Program-made: the position numbers and the translations under genes
The notes under the pieces: model-generated
What the model was told of the DNA's origin: nothing
Database searches by the model: none
Seen by the model: the letters and a program-made list of their open reading frames with translations, nothing else
In this document: positions 34,586 to 44,222 of the stretch, piece after piece
How the letters are laid out: every line of letters begins with the position of its first letter
Numbering within the stretch: the stretch's first letter is position 1
DNA from: Vibrio sp. qd031
GTDB lineage: Bacteria > Pseudomonadota > Gammaproteobacteria > Enterobacterales > Vibrionaceae
Direction of reading: 5' to 3'
DNA: 64,000 bases
Assembly: GCF_002100145.1 (NCBI RefSeq)
Contig: NZ_JXQD01000030.1
Coordinates: 62,001-126,000 of the forward strand

Positions 34586-37039
34586 TTAACGGTGAACCGC
34601 TTCTAGTTTCCAGATATTGTCCACGTAATCTCGAATCGAACGGTCAGAGGTAAACTTACCCACTAGCGCTGTGTTAAGAATCGCTTTCTTAGCCCAACCC
34701 GCTTGGTCTTTGTACTGCTCGCCCATCTCTTCGTGCGCTTTCACGTACGATGCGAAATCAGCAAGACATAGGTAAGGGTCACCGCCGTCAAGTAGGCTAT
34801 CGAACGTAGCACGCAGTAGACCAGGTTGGCCTGGAGTGAACTCGTCACCCAGTAGAAGGTCCATTGACGCTTTCAGTAGGTGGTCAGCGTTGTAGTAATC
34901 AAATGGGTTGTAACCTGCAGCTTTAACACGCTTAACGCCGTCAACATCGAGACCGAAGATGTAGATGTTTTCATCGCCTACTTCTTCACGGATCTCAACG
35001 TTTGCACCGTCCATCGTACCGATAGTCAATGCACCGTTAAGGGCCATCTTCATGTTACCAGTACCTGATGCTTCTTTACCCGCTAGCGAAATTTGCTGAG
35101 AAACGTCGGCCGCAGGGATGATGATTTCAGCCATGCTTACGCGGTAGTCAGGAATGAAAACTACTTTCAACTTGTCACCAACGCGTGGGTCGTTGTTGAT
35201 CTTGTCTGCAATCTTGTTCACCGCGAAAATGATTTCTTTCGCTAGGTGGTAGCCTGGTGCCGCTTTCGCTGCAAAGAAACATACGCGTGGCGCACATTCA
35301 AAGTTAGGCTCGTTCAGGATGCGATGGTATAGAGAAAGAATGTGCAGCAAATCTAGGTGCTGACGCTTGTACTCGTGCAGACGTTTGATTTGAACATCGA
35401 AGATCGCGTTGGTATCCAGCTCGATACCCATGTTGTCTTTAACCCAATCCGCTAGACGCTGTTTGTTTTCTTTCTTAACATCCATAAATTCTTTTTGGAA
35501 TTTCGCATCAGTTGCGTACTGCGCAATGCCTTCAAGCTGCTCAAGTTTTGCTGGCCACTCATCACCAATCTTATCGGTAATTAGGTTAGAAAGGCCTGGG
35601 TTACAGAACTTCAACCAGCGACGAGGAGTAATACCGTTAGTCACGTTGTGTAGACGCGTTGGGTACATCTCGTGGAACTCAGGGAACAGGTCTTTTTTAA
35701 CCAATTCTGAGTGCAGTGCTGCTACGCCGTTTACTGCGTAAGAACCGATAACGCTTAGGTTCGCCATGCGCACCATGCGGTTGAAACCTTCTTGGATGAT
35801 AGACAATTTAGCTTGTTTCTCACCGTCACCAGGCCACATCGCACGTACTTCTTGTAGGAAGCGGTGGTTGATTTCAAAGATGATTTCCATATGACGTGGA
35901 AGTAGACGCTGCATAAGCGACTCAGGCCAAGATTCTAGTGCTTCTGGCAACAATGTGTGATTGGTGTAAGCAAATGTTTTAGAACTGATTGCCCATGCCG
36001 CACTCCACTCAAGACCTTTTTCGTCAACGAGAATGCGCATCAACTCAGGGATCGCGATTGCTGGGTGCGTATCGTTAAGCTGAATGGTTTCTTGCTCTGA
36101 AAGTTGTTCCAGAGTGAAACCTGCTGCTTCGTGGCGACGTAGAATATCGCGAACAGACGCTGCTGAGTGGAAGTACTGCTGCATTAGACGCAGAGTTTTA
36201 CCTTTCTCGTGGTTGTCGTTCGGGTATAGAACTTTAGTGATGTTGCCCGCATCGATAAGTGAGTGCTGAGCTTCAAAGTAATCACCGTTGTTAAAGCTTG
36301 CTAGTGAGAATGGTGCAATCGCCTGACATTCCCAAAGACGCAATGGGTAAACAGTGTTTGATTCGTAACCAACAATTGGTAGATCCCATGGCATTGCTTT
36401 TACCGTCATGCCCGGAACCCACTTACGTACTTCTTTACCGTCTACGTAAGACACTTCTACGCTACCGTAGAAACCAATTTCTTGTGCGATATCTGGGCGA
36501 GCAACTTCCCAAGGGTAGCCTTCAACGCCGCGCCATGCATCAGGTGCTTCTTGTTGGCGACCGTCTTCAAATGATTGCTTAAATAAACCGTATTCGTAGT
36601 GTAGACCGTAGCCCACTGTTGGGAACTCTTGAGCTGCACATGAATCCATGAAACATGCGGCAAGACGACCTAGACCACCGTTACCTAGTGAAGGGTCACG
36701 TTCTTCTTCTAGAAGGTCAGTTAGGTTGTGACCAAGGCCTTCCATAGCGTCGGTTACTGCTTCGTACAGACCCATGCTAATTAGGTTGTTACCTGTTAGA
36801 CGACCGATGAGGAATTCAAGCGATAAGTAGTTTACGCTACGTGCGTTTTTGATTTTGTCATCTGACTCCGTAGCCAGAAGATCGAAAGTAGTGATGTCAG
36901 CAAGTGCGCGGCCCATTGCTAGGTACCATTGACGTTCAGTAGCGTTCTCTACTGTTGTCGCATAAGTTGCTGAAAGGTGATTTTTAACGCTTTCTTGAAA
37001 AGCTTTTTTATCAAATTGCTTCTGTTGAGTAGGTTTCAT
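34586..37039 (-). CDS. malP: Maltodextrin (alpha-glucan) phosphorylase MalP
   Basis: Releases glucose-1-phosphate from maltodextrins using PLP. 817 residues, length as in E. coli MalP/GlgP. The PLP-lysine signature EASGTGNMKMALNG is present in the C-terminal part. Conserved early motifs NYLSLEFLIGR and ERDPSLGNGGLGRLAACF are intact. It is first in the malP-malQ transcript, and the region upstream carries GGAGGA repeats likely for MalT. It might equally be labelled glgP; the name follows its operon position. Confidence 0.95.
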   Translation of the reverse strand: MKPTQQKQFDKKAFQESVKNHLSATYATTVENATERQWYLAMGRALADITTFDLLATESDDKIKNARSVNYLSLEFLIGRLTGNNLISMGLYEAVTDAMEGLGHNLTDLLEEERDPSLGNGGLGRLAACFMDSCAAQEFPTVGYGLHYEYGLFKQSFEDGRQQEAPDAWRGVEGYPWEVARPDIAQEIGFYGSVEVSYVDGKEVRKWVPGMTVKAMPWDLPIVGYESNTVYPLRLWECQAIAPFSLASFNNGDYFEAQHSLIDAGNITKVLYPNDNHEKGKTLRLMQQYFHSAASVRDILRRHEAAGFTLEQLSEQETIQLNDTHPAIAIPELMRILVDEKGLEWSAAWAISSKTFAYTNHTLLPEALESWPESLMQRLLPRHMEIIFEINHRFLQEVRAMWPGDGEKQAKLSIIQEGFNRMVRMANLSVIGSYAVNGVAALHSELVKKDLFPEFHEMYPTRLHNVTNGITPRRWLKFCNPGLSNLITDKIGDEWPAKLEQLEGIAQYATDAKFQKEFMDVKKENKQRLADWVKDNMGIELDTNAIFDVQIKRLHEYKRQHLDLLHILSLYHRILNEPNFECAPRVCFFAAKAAPGYHLAKEIIFAVNKIADKINNDPRVGDKLKVVFIPDYRVSMAEIIIPAADVSQQISLAGKEASGTGNMKMALNGALTIGTMDGANVEIREEVGDENIYIFGLDVDGVKRVKAAGYNPFDYYNADHLLKASMDLLLGDEFTPGQPGLLRATFDSLLDGGDPYLCLADFASYVKAHEEMGEQYKDQAGWAKKAILNTALVGKFTSDRSIRDYVDNIWKLEAVHR

Positions 37040-37104
37040 CTCGAAATCTCACATTTGGGTTAACTTCATCTTGTAGACATCATGGGCCGTTACAGTTTTA
37101 AGAG

Positions 37105-37114
37105 CATCCTCCCG
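37105..37114 (-). promoter_or_regulatory. MalT box at malP (decamer CGGGAGGATG on minus)
   Basis: Identical in sequence to the plus-strand box at 14504-14513 in the malE-malK gap. It lies about 70 bases from the malP start, a normal activator distance. Confidence 0.6.
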
Positions 37115-37120
37115 TATCAG

Positions 37121-37135
37121 GGAGGAGGAGGAGGA
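37121..37135 (+). promoter_or_regulatory. (GGA)5 MalT-core array at malP
   Basis: A perfect triplet repeat gives GGAGGA at four overlapping offsets. It is inverted relative to the box at 37105-37114. Confidence 0.55.
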
Positions 37136-37213
37136 GGAATTAGGGCGTAGAGTCGTAGAGATGGTATCTGTGTTGATCTAACTCTCATAGGAGCGAACTA
37201 CTGCCAAATTTCT

Positions 37214-37229
37214 CGTGACCACGATCACC
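37214..37229. promoter_or_regulatory. CRP-like site between malP and malT
   Basis: CGTGA and TCACC separated by six bases, against consensus TGTGA-N6-TCACA (8 of 10). malT in E. coli is CRP-activated, so the placement fits, but the score is by eye only. Confidence 0.5.
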
Positions 37230-37565
37230 AAAAACAGCTCTTTACACAAAAATCGAACCAACTTCACAAAATACCCAGCTCGGTGTATTAACGCGCATTT
37301 TGAGAGCTGGATCACGCAATCATTCGATCTTTGACTCGCCAAATACCGCTCTAATTCTCCCTGCGCACCCTTTCAATCACCCACCAATTGAGATAGTCAT
37401 CACATTAACGGGGCGTAGACAAGCAGTTGTGGACCAAAAATAGCCAAATAGGACTTTGATCAATCTGATGGCTCAATAAATTGACGTACACTAATGGCCG
37501 GTGCGCAAGTGGGCACTCAACGAAATCAAAATTGTCATTAAGAACTCTTAGGATCACTTATCACT

Positions 37566-40274
37566 ATGTGGATACCCTCTAAACTTACTCGTCCTGGCCG
37601 TTTGCACAACGCAATACTGCGACCAAGAGTGTTGGATCTAGTCAATCAAGCTTCTCACTATAAGCTAGTGCTATTTCGCTCTCCCGCTGGTTACGGTAAA
37701 ACCACCATGGCAGCACAATGGCTTGCAGACTGCCCTAACCTTGGCTGGTTAAGTTTAGATGACAGTGATAATGACACTGTAAGATTCATGAATTATTTTA
37801 TTCAAGCGTTAAATAGAGCCACGCACGGCGCTTGTCCAACAGCACAGTCATTGGCAGAAAAACGTCAATTCTCTTCAGTTTTAAGTTTAATGGGCGAGAT
37901 ATTTGGTGAGTTAGGCCAATACCACGAAGAGGCCTTTGTGGTATTGGATGATTACCACATCATTAATAACGAAGAGATACACGAAGGGTTGCGCTTCTTT
38001 CTAAAGCACATGCCCGACAACATTACCGTCGTGGTGACCAGTCGTGCCAACCCGCCACTTGGTATCGCCAATTTACGTGTTCGCGATCTAATGATCGAAA
38101 TAAACGACCAGCTTTTAGCTTTTGACACTGAAGAAACCACTCGATTCTTGAGTTCCCGCACTGGTAACGACATCGACAGCGACACAGCTAACAATTTGCG
38201 CGGTTACGTTGAAGGTTGGCCATCGGCACTGCAACTGATTGCAATCCAAGCTCAACAGCAAAACATCAGTTTGGCTCAATCTGCCGAATCGATGGCCGAC
38301 TTTAATCATGCTCATCTTTGGGAATACTTGGTTGAAGAGGTGTTTGACTTCCTAGATGACAAAACGCAACTTTTCCTTTTGCAGTGCTCTGTACTAGAAA
38401 CCTTTAATGACGCCCTGGTCTCCCAAGTCACCAATCGTGACGACGCACTGTCGGCATTAGAAAACCTCAATCGATTTGGACTGTTTGTCACCATGATTGA
38501 GGGCGAACAAAACTGGTATCGATTCCATCGCCTGTTCAATGATTTCTTGGGTCATGTGCGACTTGCCCGCATTCCACAGCAAGAACAAATGCTGCATCAA
38601 CGCGCGGCAGAAGCGTGGCTCAATCTCAATAGCCCAAGTCAAGCACTCTATCATGCACAAAAAGCCAAAGATTCGGAGTTGTGCGTCACCATTTTGGTAA
38701 AACATGGTTGGACTATGTTCAATATGGCTGAGTTTGCGGTCATGGAGCAGGCTATCCAAGAGCTGAATGACGACGAACTGTATTCAAATCCAAAAATTCC
38801 ATTGCTAAGAGCCTGGGTTGCTCAGACACAACATCGCTATAATGTGGTCGAAGAACTGCTCACGGAAGCCGCTAGGCAACTCAAAGAGCGCAATATTCCT
38901 ATATCAGAAAGCGAAATGGGTCAAGTTAATGCACTGCTTGCTCAAGTCGCCATTAACTTTGGCAAGCCAGAAAAAGCCCTGCAACTTGCCGAGCTTGCCC
39001 TAAGCCAAATCGACAACAATGATTCACGCAGCCGTATATTTGCCACGTCGGTGATTGGAGAGGTCAACCACGTATTGGGCCGACTCAATCGTGCCCTACC
39101 AATGATGCAGCAAACAGAGAAACTTGCGCGCCAATACCGAGTCTTTAATCAGGCTTTGTGGGCGCTTCTTCAACAGAGCGAGATTTTGATTGCCCAAGGC
39201 TACGTGCAAGCCGCTTATGAAGTACAAGACAGTGCCTTTAAACTGATTGAAGAGCAACAACTGCATCAACTTCCGCTTCATGAATTCTTATTGCGGATCC
39301 GCTCACAAGTACTGTGGTGCTGGAATCGCTTTGATGAAGCCGAAGAGTATGCCTATCGCGGAATTGATGTGTTGGGAGAAAAAGCCGCCAGCAAGCACCT
39401 GCACTGTTACTCGATGTTAGCTCGAATTGCCATTGGCCGCGGAGAGTTGGATCGCGCCGGTCGATTTGTTGAGCACATTCAGCAGTTACTGAACGAATCA
39501 ACCTATCATATTGATTGGAGTGCTAACGCATCGCTTACCCTCATTTTGTTCTGGCAAGCCAAAGAGCAGCACGACGACATGCAAAAGTGGTTAGACAATG
39601 CAGAACGACCAGAGATTGCTCCAAATCACTTTATGCAATTGCAGTGGCGTAATATTGCACGCGCACAGATCTATTTAGGCCAACTTGAAGCCGCTAAACA
39701 ATCAGTAGCGTTTTTGGTAGAGCAGGCCGACTCACACGAGCTACTGACCGATCGCAATCGAAACCTCATTGTGCAAGCGCTGTTAGCCGATGCCCTAGGG
39801 CAAGAAGAAGGCGCAATGAACCTGATGCTGCAAGCCATTAAACTGACCAATCAAACTGGCATGGTGGCCAACTTCCTTATTGAAGGTGCTATTGCTGGTC
39901 GCTTACTCGAAAAACTGATCCAACGCGGCGACCTTGGCGATCTAGAGAAGCATCGTGCGCAATCACTGATCAAAGAGATATCCAGTAAGCAGCGCAGCCG
40001 CTTTGTCCATTTTGATGAAGAGTTTGTTGAACGTTTAGTCAATCATCCGAGCATTCCTGAATTAGTGAGAACCAGTCCGCTTACTCAGCGCGAGTGGCAA
40101 GTCCTTGGATTGATCTACTCCGGCTACAGTAATGAACAGATCGCTCATGAGCTTGATGTAGCAGGAACAACCATCAAAACCCACATTCGAAACCTGTATC
40201 AAAAGCTCAATATCGCCAACCGTAAAGAGGCTATAGAAACCGCTGAGCGACTGATGAGCCTTATGGGTATGTAA
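37566..40274 (+). CDS. malT: Maltose regulon activator MalT
   Basis: ATP- and maltotriose-dependent transcription activator of the STAND/LuxR type. 902 residues, almost exactly the E. coli length. Walker A SPAGYGKTT is at 39-47, VVLDDYH follows as Walker B, the middle is TPR-like helical repeats, and the C-terminus (about 835-900) is a LuxR helix-turn-helix with LTQREWQVLGLI and NEQIAHELDVAGTTIKTHI. It is divergent from malP and would bind the GGA(T/G)GA boxes seen here and at malE-malK. It ends in a strong terminator. Confidence 0.97.
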   Translation: MWIPSKLTRPGRLHNAILRPRVLDLVNQASHYKLVLFRSPAGYGKTTMAAQWLADCPNLGWLSLDDSDNDTVRFMNYFIQALNRATHGACPTAQSLAEKRQFSSVLSLMGEIFGELGQYHEEAFVVLDDYHIINNEEIHEGLRFFLKHMPDNITVVVTSRANPPLGIANLRVRDLMIEINDQLLAFDTEETTRFLSSRTGNDIDSDTANNLRGYVEGWPSALQLIAIQAQQQNISLAQSAESMADFNHAHLWEYLVEEVFDFLDDKTQLFLLQCSVLETFNDALVSQVTNRDDALSALENLNRFGLFVTMIEGEQNWYRFHRLFNDFLGHVRLARIPQQEQMLHQRAAEAWLNLNSPSQALYHAQKAKDSELCVTILVKHGWTMFNMAEFAVMEQAIQELNDDELYSNPKIPLLRAWVAQTQHRYNVVEELLTEAARQLKERNIPISESEMGQVNALLAQVAINFGKPEKALQLAELALSQIDNNDSRSRIFATSVIGEVNHVLGRLNRALPMMQQTEKLARQYRVFNQALWALLQQSEILIAQGYVQAAYEVQDSAFKLIEEQQLHQLPLHEFLLRIRSQVLWCWNRFDEAEEYAYRGIDVLGEKAASKHLHCYSMLARIAIGRGELDRAGRFVEHIQQLLNESTYHIDWSANASLTLILFWQAKEQHDDMQKWLDNAERPEIAPNHFMQLQWRNIARAQIYLGQLEAAKQSVAFLVEQADSHELLTDRNRNLIVQALLADALGQEEGAMNLMLQAIKLTNQTGMVANFLIEGAIAGRLLEKLIQRGDLGDLEKHRAQSLIKEISSKQRSRFVHFDEEFVERLVNHPSIPELVRTSPLTQREWQVLGLIYSGYSNEQIAHELDVAGTTIKTHIRNLYQKLNIANRKEAIETAERLMSLMGM

Positions 40275-40301
40275 GTCTAATTATCAGTTACACCAAAAAT
40301 T

Positions 40302-40327
40302 AAGCCCTGCCTATGCAGGGCTTTTTA
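40302..40327 (+). terminator. Terminator of malT
   Basis: AAGCCCTGC and GCAGGGCTT form a 9-bp stem with loop CTAT, followed by T-rich sequence. Confidence 0.93.
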
Positions 40328-40572
40328 ATTACTTGTTTTATCTAGAGTTAGTTCGCTTAGCAGTAAAATTATCTAGTTTTCGATGTTGCAAGGCAAAAAA
40401 AACAGCGGTAACCACCAACAATAAATTAACAAACAGATATAAATACTATAATTGATAATTTTGGACGAATTTAACTCGATATAAATTGATTTAGATAGAA
40501 TATTAATAAAGAATAAATGTAAATCAAATGTAAACAATAATTATAAACATGTGTGTTTCTGAGGAGACCGTA
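40328..40572. other. AT-rich promoter region before the oxygenase operon
   Basis: About 245 bases of A/T-rich DNA, presumably the promoter of the oxygenase operon. Only the ribosome site GAGGAGA at 40561-40567 stands out. Confidence 0.4.
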
Positions 40573-41223
40573 ATGTTACATGCACATACCCTACACATCA
40601 CCCAGCTCAGCGAAAAAGCACTTTCTCAGCTTTCGCCTAGCTTTACTCAACTTCCACGCACTCAACATGCCGATGGCCAATATCGTTTAAGACGATATTC
40701 AGTGATTCGTGTCGAGCAAGGTAAAGTGGTCAGCACGGGTAAAACCGAGTTTATGCAAACCGATGACATTAATCGTTTTCAAGGCAACGTGGTGCGCGAG
40801 TTCGAACCCATCGAAGAGAGCACATTATCCAGTGAAGGCATGAGTGAGATGTGTCAAAAATTCATGGAGACCAATAATCTACCTGATGGCCAAGAAATAG
40901 AGATCCATCAAATGCGCATCACTGCCATTTATGACGAAACGCAAGTAGCCCCTGAGGGTGTACACCAAGATGGATTCGACCACATTGCCCTCATTGGAAT
41001 TGGTCGTCACAACATCGTAGGCGGTGAAATCATGCTCTATGAAGATCAACATCAAGCCCCGTTTTTCCGCAAAGTACTCGAGAACGGTGAAATTGCCATT
41101 TTGGCCGATGATGTTCTGTGGCACAACGCTCAGCCAATTCGTTCTATACAGCAAGGTAAAGAAGGCCATATGGACGTGTTTGTATTGACCGCAAAAGAGG
41201 CATCCCATGCTCTTCACTCCTGA
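40573..41223 (+). CDS. 2OG-Fe(II) dioxygenase family protein (PF10014 type)
   Basis: A 216-residue protein likely to oxidise a small metabolite using 2-oxoglutarate and iron. The start is set by GAGGAGA with 5-base spacing (a longer frame from 40549 lacks one). The iron facial triad is visible: His131 and Asp133 in VHQDGFD and His184 in LWHNAQPI, with a GGEIMLYED strand and a following basic patch. The family resembles 2OG-Fe oxygenases that hydroxylate free amino acids, such as isoleucine hydroxylase; the substrate here is unknown. It overlaps the next gene by 17 bases, so they form one operon with the PLP enzyme. Confidence 0.78.
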   Translation: MLHAHTLHITQLSEKALSQLSPSFTQLPRTQHADGQYRLRRYSVIRVEQGKVVSTGKTEFMQTDDINRFQGNVVREFEPIEESTLSSEGMSEMCQKFMETNNLPDGQEIEIHQMRITAIYDETQVAPEGVHQDGFDHIALIGIGRHNIVGGEIMLYEDQHQAPFFRKVLENGEIAILADDVLWHNAQPIRSIQQGKEGHMDVFVLTAKEASHALHS

Positions 41224-42454
41224 GAAAGCTCGTGCTCAGTTTTCGGCATTAAGCCAAACGTATCAAGGCGAACCCATCATCTTTGCCGATGGTCCCGGTG
41301 GCTCTCAAGTACCTCAGTCGGTGCTGGACGCTATGGTGCAATATCTCGGTCACTTTAACTCCAACCTTGGTGGGCACTACTTTTCCAGCCGGATCACCAC
41401 CGATCTGGTTACTACGGCTCGCGAACACGCCCAAACCCTGCTGAATGCTGAATCTGCGGGTAATATTGTGTTTGGGGCAAATATGACCAGTCTCACTTTC
41501 TCGTTGAGCCGTGCGATTTCTCGCCAGTGGCAAACGGGCGATGAAGTGATCGTAACTGCGCTTGATCATTACTCCAATGTCTCTAGCTGGCAACAAGCCG
41601 CGGAAGATAAAGGGGCCACTTTGCATCAGGCTCGCGTCAATACTGAGACCGGCTCGTTAGACGTCGATCACCTGATTAGCTTGTTAAGCCCTAATACAAA
41701 ACTGGTGGCTCTGACCTACGCGTCGAATACCACAGGCAGTATTGTTGATGTACAACGAGTGATTGAAGCCGCGCACAACGTGGGTGCTCTGGTGTACGTC
41801 GATGCTGTCCACTACGCCCCTCACCATCTCATTGACGTGCAACAATTAGGTTGCGATTTTCTTGCCTGCTCTGCGTACAAATTTTTTGGACCACACCTTG
41901 GCATTGTCTATGTTGCAGACCATTGGCTTCATAGCTTGTCACCCTACAAAGTGGAACCTGCAACCAACATAGGGCCTGGCCGATTTGAAACAGGCACACA
42001 AAATTTTGAAGCATTAGCAGGATTCATTGCAACCGTCGATTATCTGGCTCAATGGGGCAACCCTACCAAGCCTTTGCGTGAGCGACTGCAACAAAGCTTT
42101 GAACAAATTAACGCTCATGAGCAGACCTTGAGCGAACGTTTCATAAGCAGAATCACACAGTACTCAGCCATTACGCTGCATGGGTCATCGCAAAGTGCGA
42201 GCGCAATACGAACACCAACGTTCGCTCTCACCTTTGATCGTGTATCGCCAAAGCAGGTGGCTACAGCATTAGGTAAACACAATATCTGTGTCTGGAATGG
42301 TCATTTTTATGCACTTGGATTGATCAAACAACTCGGACTCGATGAAAACGGCGTGCTTCGTGTTGGTTTTATGCATTACAACACACTGCAAGAAGTCGAT
42401 GCACTTTGCGATAACCTTTTTGCTCTGCTGCCAGAAACAGAAATCATCTTATAA
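41207..42454 (+). CDS. Class V aminotransferase / cysteine desulfurase-like PLP enzyme
   Basis: 415 residues of the SufS/aminotransferase class V fold. The PLP lysine is Lys225 in CSAYKFFGPH, with Asp199/His202 in VYVDAVHYAPHH and His121 in LDHYSN. The N-terminus starts with DGPGGSQVP, which is typical of the 'cysteine desulfurase-like' group rather than true IscS. I do not see an obvious conserved catalytic loop cysteine of the standard desulfurase, so it may use another substrate. It overlaps the oxygenase gene, indicating coordinated function. A terminator follows at 42488. Confidence 0.8.
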   Translation: MLFTPEKARAQFSALSQTYQGEPIIFADGPGGSQVPQSVLDAMVQYLGHFNSNLGGHYFSSRITTDLVTTAREHAQTLLNAESAGNIVFGANMTSLTFSLSRAISRQWQTGDEVIVTALDHYSNVSSWQQAAEDKGATLHQARVNTETGSLDVDHLISLLSPNTKLVALTYASNTTGSIVDVQRVIEAAHNVGALVYVDAVHYAPHHLIDVQQLGCDFLACSAYKFFGPHLGIVYVADHWLHSLSPYKVEPATNIGPGRFETGTQNFEALAGFIATVDYLAQWGNPTKPLRERLQQSFEQINAHEQTLSERFISRITQYSAITLHGSSQSASAIRTPTFALTFDRVSPKQVATALGKHNICVWNGHFYALGLIKQLGLDENGVLRVGFMHYNTLQEVDALCDNLFALLPETEIIL

Positions 42455-42487
42455 CCCTTTTTGTCATTTTTATCTGTTGTTTAACAG

Positions 42488-42518
42488 CGCCACCATTCCC
42501 TGTGTGGCGTTTTTTTTC
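42488..42518 (+). terminator. Terminator of the oxygenase-PLP operon
   Basis: CGCCAC (42488-42493) and GTGGCG (42504-42509) form a 6-bp stem followed by T8 from 42510. Confidence 0.85.
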
Positions 42519-42644
42519 TTTTCACCTAGCAACAATGGCCCTTTGTTCAAAACTACATCAAATTTTTTGACCATCTTGATAAATCTTACCGACTACCGAC
42601 TCATTACCACTCATTTTATACTCACTGCAACTAAGGAGATACAC

Positions 42645-43502
42645 ATGACTCTATTTAGAACGGTAAAACAGCTGATTGCAGCCCACCCGACCAGCGATGG
42701 TGACGGTGTTAAGATTTCGCGCGTGGCAGGATTTCAAAACAGCCTGTTCTCACCCTTTTTAATGCTAGACGAACTTAAATCCGATCAGTCAAAAGATTAT
42801 GTCGGTGGATTTCCTCCGCACCCACATCGCGGTATTGAAACGCTCACCTACATGAAGCACGGCCACTTCCAGCATCGCGACCATATGGGCAACGTAGGTG
42901 AGCTGCGAGGTGGTGGCGCACAGTGGATGGCGGCGGGACGAGGGGTAATACACAGTGAAATGCCCATTATGACCGATGGTAAACTGCACGGATTCCAGTT
43001 ATGGATCAATCAGCCTGCTAGCCACAAAATGACGCCGGCAAAGTATAAAGACTTTCAGCCTGAATCCATTGTAGAAGTGCCGCTCCATGAGCAGCAAAAT
43101 AGTCCGTTACGATTACTTGCAGGCGAAATTAGCGTGGAGGGTAAAACCCACCAAGCTGCATTAACCGATACAGCCGCCGAAGCTACCGTTGCCGATTGGG
43201 CACCTCAAACCGAGCAATCGTTACAGTTTGAGGTGCCACAGAGCCACAATACGCTGCTTTTTGTCTACAAAGGCGAGATGAATATGGACAACCACACAAT
43301 CAAACAAGGTCAGCTGGCGGTGCTATCAGCTGGCGATACAGTGGCTTTGCAATCTGCAGATGCTCCATCAGGGGTATTGATATTAAGTGGCGAGCCCATC
43401 AACGAGCCCGTCGTTCATTATGGCCCGTTTGTCATGAACACGATGCAAGAAATCGAACAAACGATTCAGGACTACAACAGTGGCGTATTCGAAACTTACT
43501 GA
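42645..43502 (+). CDS. Pirin-family protein
   Basis: A bicupin of 285 residues. The start at 42645 follows AAGGAG with 7-base spacing; the frame stays open upstream through the terminator, which is not coding. The metal ligands are in the first cupin: PPHPHRGIETLTY and HSEMP later. Pirins vary from quercetinase activity to regulator; the present role is unknown. It has its own ribosome site and lies after a terminator, so it is its own transcription unit. Confidence 0.93.
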   Translation: MTLFRTVKQLIAAHPTSDGDGVKISRVAGFQNSLFSPFLMLDELKSDQSKDYVGGFPPHPHRGIETLTYMKHGHFQHRDHMGNVGELRGGGAQWMAAGRGVIHSEMPIMTDGKLHGFQLWINQPASHKMTPAKYKDFQPESIVEVPLHEQQNSPLRLLAGEISVEGKTHQAALTDTAAEATVADWAPQTEQSLQFEVPQSHNTLLFVYKGEMNMDNHTIKQGQLAVLSAGDTVALQSADAPSGVLILSGEPINEPVVHYGPFVMNTMQEIEQTIQDYNSGVFETY

Positions 43503-43561
43503 ATAGCAACGCACTGATTAGCAACGTCGTAGGAGGCTAAGTGATTTGAGATCACCATTGA

Positions 43562-44062
43562 TTAAATGCGCGTTGAGTCATACGCCCAGTGCAGTAAGGC
43601 TTGACGCTGTTTTTTACGACAGTTGTGGTCGAAGGGCTCGCAATTCTTGACCACCGCACTCCAATGACGTCGAAAGCTCTTCCATCGTTTGATTTGTCTT
43701 GCATCATCCTCAGTTCTGCGCCCCATATAGTACCGGCAATACCACTGAAACCATCCTCGAGGATCTTGTGGGTGTATCCACCCTTTTCGTTGCCACTCAG
43801 CCAACGGTTGGGATGCATCCACACCAAAATAGTTAAGGGAGGTATCTTTAATGTCTGGACTTATGCGCGCCTGCTCAAACCAATCTTTAGGGAACTCATT
43901 TTGGCAATCGGTCAAATACTTCCCGCCAAACACGCCCAGAGCTAACATCTGTTTAGGGGTAAGGTGAGGGTCAAAATCTGGTGCAAAATGTTGACCTTTA
44001 GGCTCGGTTAAGCAGTATTGATAATCGGTTTGCATTTTGTCTTCAACGACCACTGTAATCAT
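43562..44062 (-). CDS. Conserved uncharacterised protein, 166 aa
   Basis: A soluble protein with a compact conserved-looking core: LTPKQMLALGVFGGKYLTDC, DASQPLAEWQRKGWIHP and GWFQWYCRYYMGRR, which I associate with an uncharacterised family seen in bacteria and plants. The Trp/Tyr-rich centre and basic C-terminus (KKQRQALLHWAYDS) suggest a binding protein. AGGA stands 7 bases before the ATG. It is convergent with the pirin gene. Confidence 0.7.
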   Translation of the reverse strand: MITVVVEDKMQTDYQYCLTEPKGQHFAPDFDPHLTPKQMLALGVFGGKYLTDCQNEFPKDWFEQARISPDIKDTSLNYFGVDASQPLAEWQRKGWIHPQDPRGWFQWYCRYYMGRRTEDDARQIKRWKSFRRHWSAVVKNCEPFDHNCRKKQRQALLHWAYDSTRI

Positions 44063-44154
44063 GGTTTTTTCCTAAAATGAATCAGTCACCATGTATACGA
44101 AACGCGCCCCTAGTACGATCATCAATGTCGCTGAGAAATCATCACTTTACGAGC

Positions 44155-44197
44155 GAAAAAAAGCCGCTCATTATCAATGAACGGCCTTATTTGAAGT
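44155..44197 (-). terminator. Terminator of the amylase gene
   Basis: A hairpin of about 11 pairs with one bulge and one mismatch (44161-44189) has an A-rich left flank, hence a T-rich minus-strand tail. Confidence 0.7.
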
Positions 44198-44222
44198 AAC
44201 CAACAAAGGTTGAGGGTAGAAT

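Larger units (their letters stand above)
37040..37565. other. malP-malT divergent control region
   Basis: About 530 bases. It contains a plus-strand (GGA)5 run (37121-37135) giving four overlapping MalT cores, an inverted GGAGGA on the minus strand at 37107-37112, and a CRP-like site (CGTGA-N6-TCACC) at 37214-37229. The region between the CRP-like site and malT has no further repeat that I can see. Confidence 0.65.

Noticed and set aside
42342..42644. Long in-frame extension of the pirin gene
   Set aside because: It runs through the PLP enzyme gene and its terminator; the ATG at 42645 has AAGGAG.
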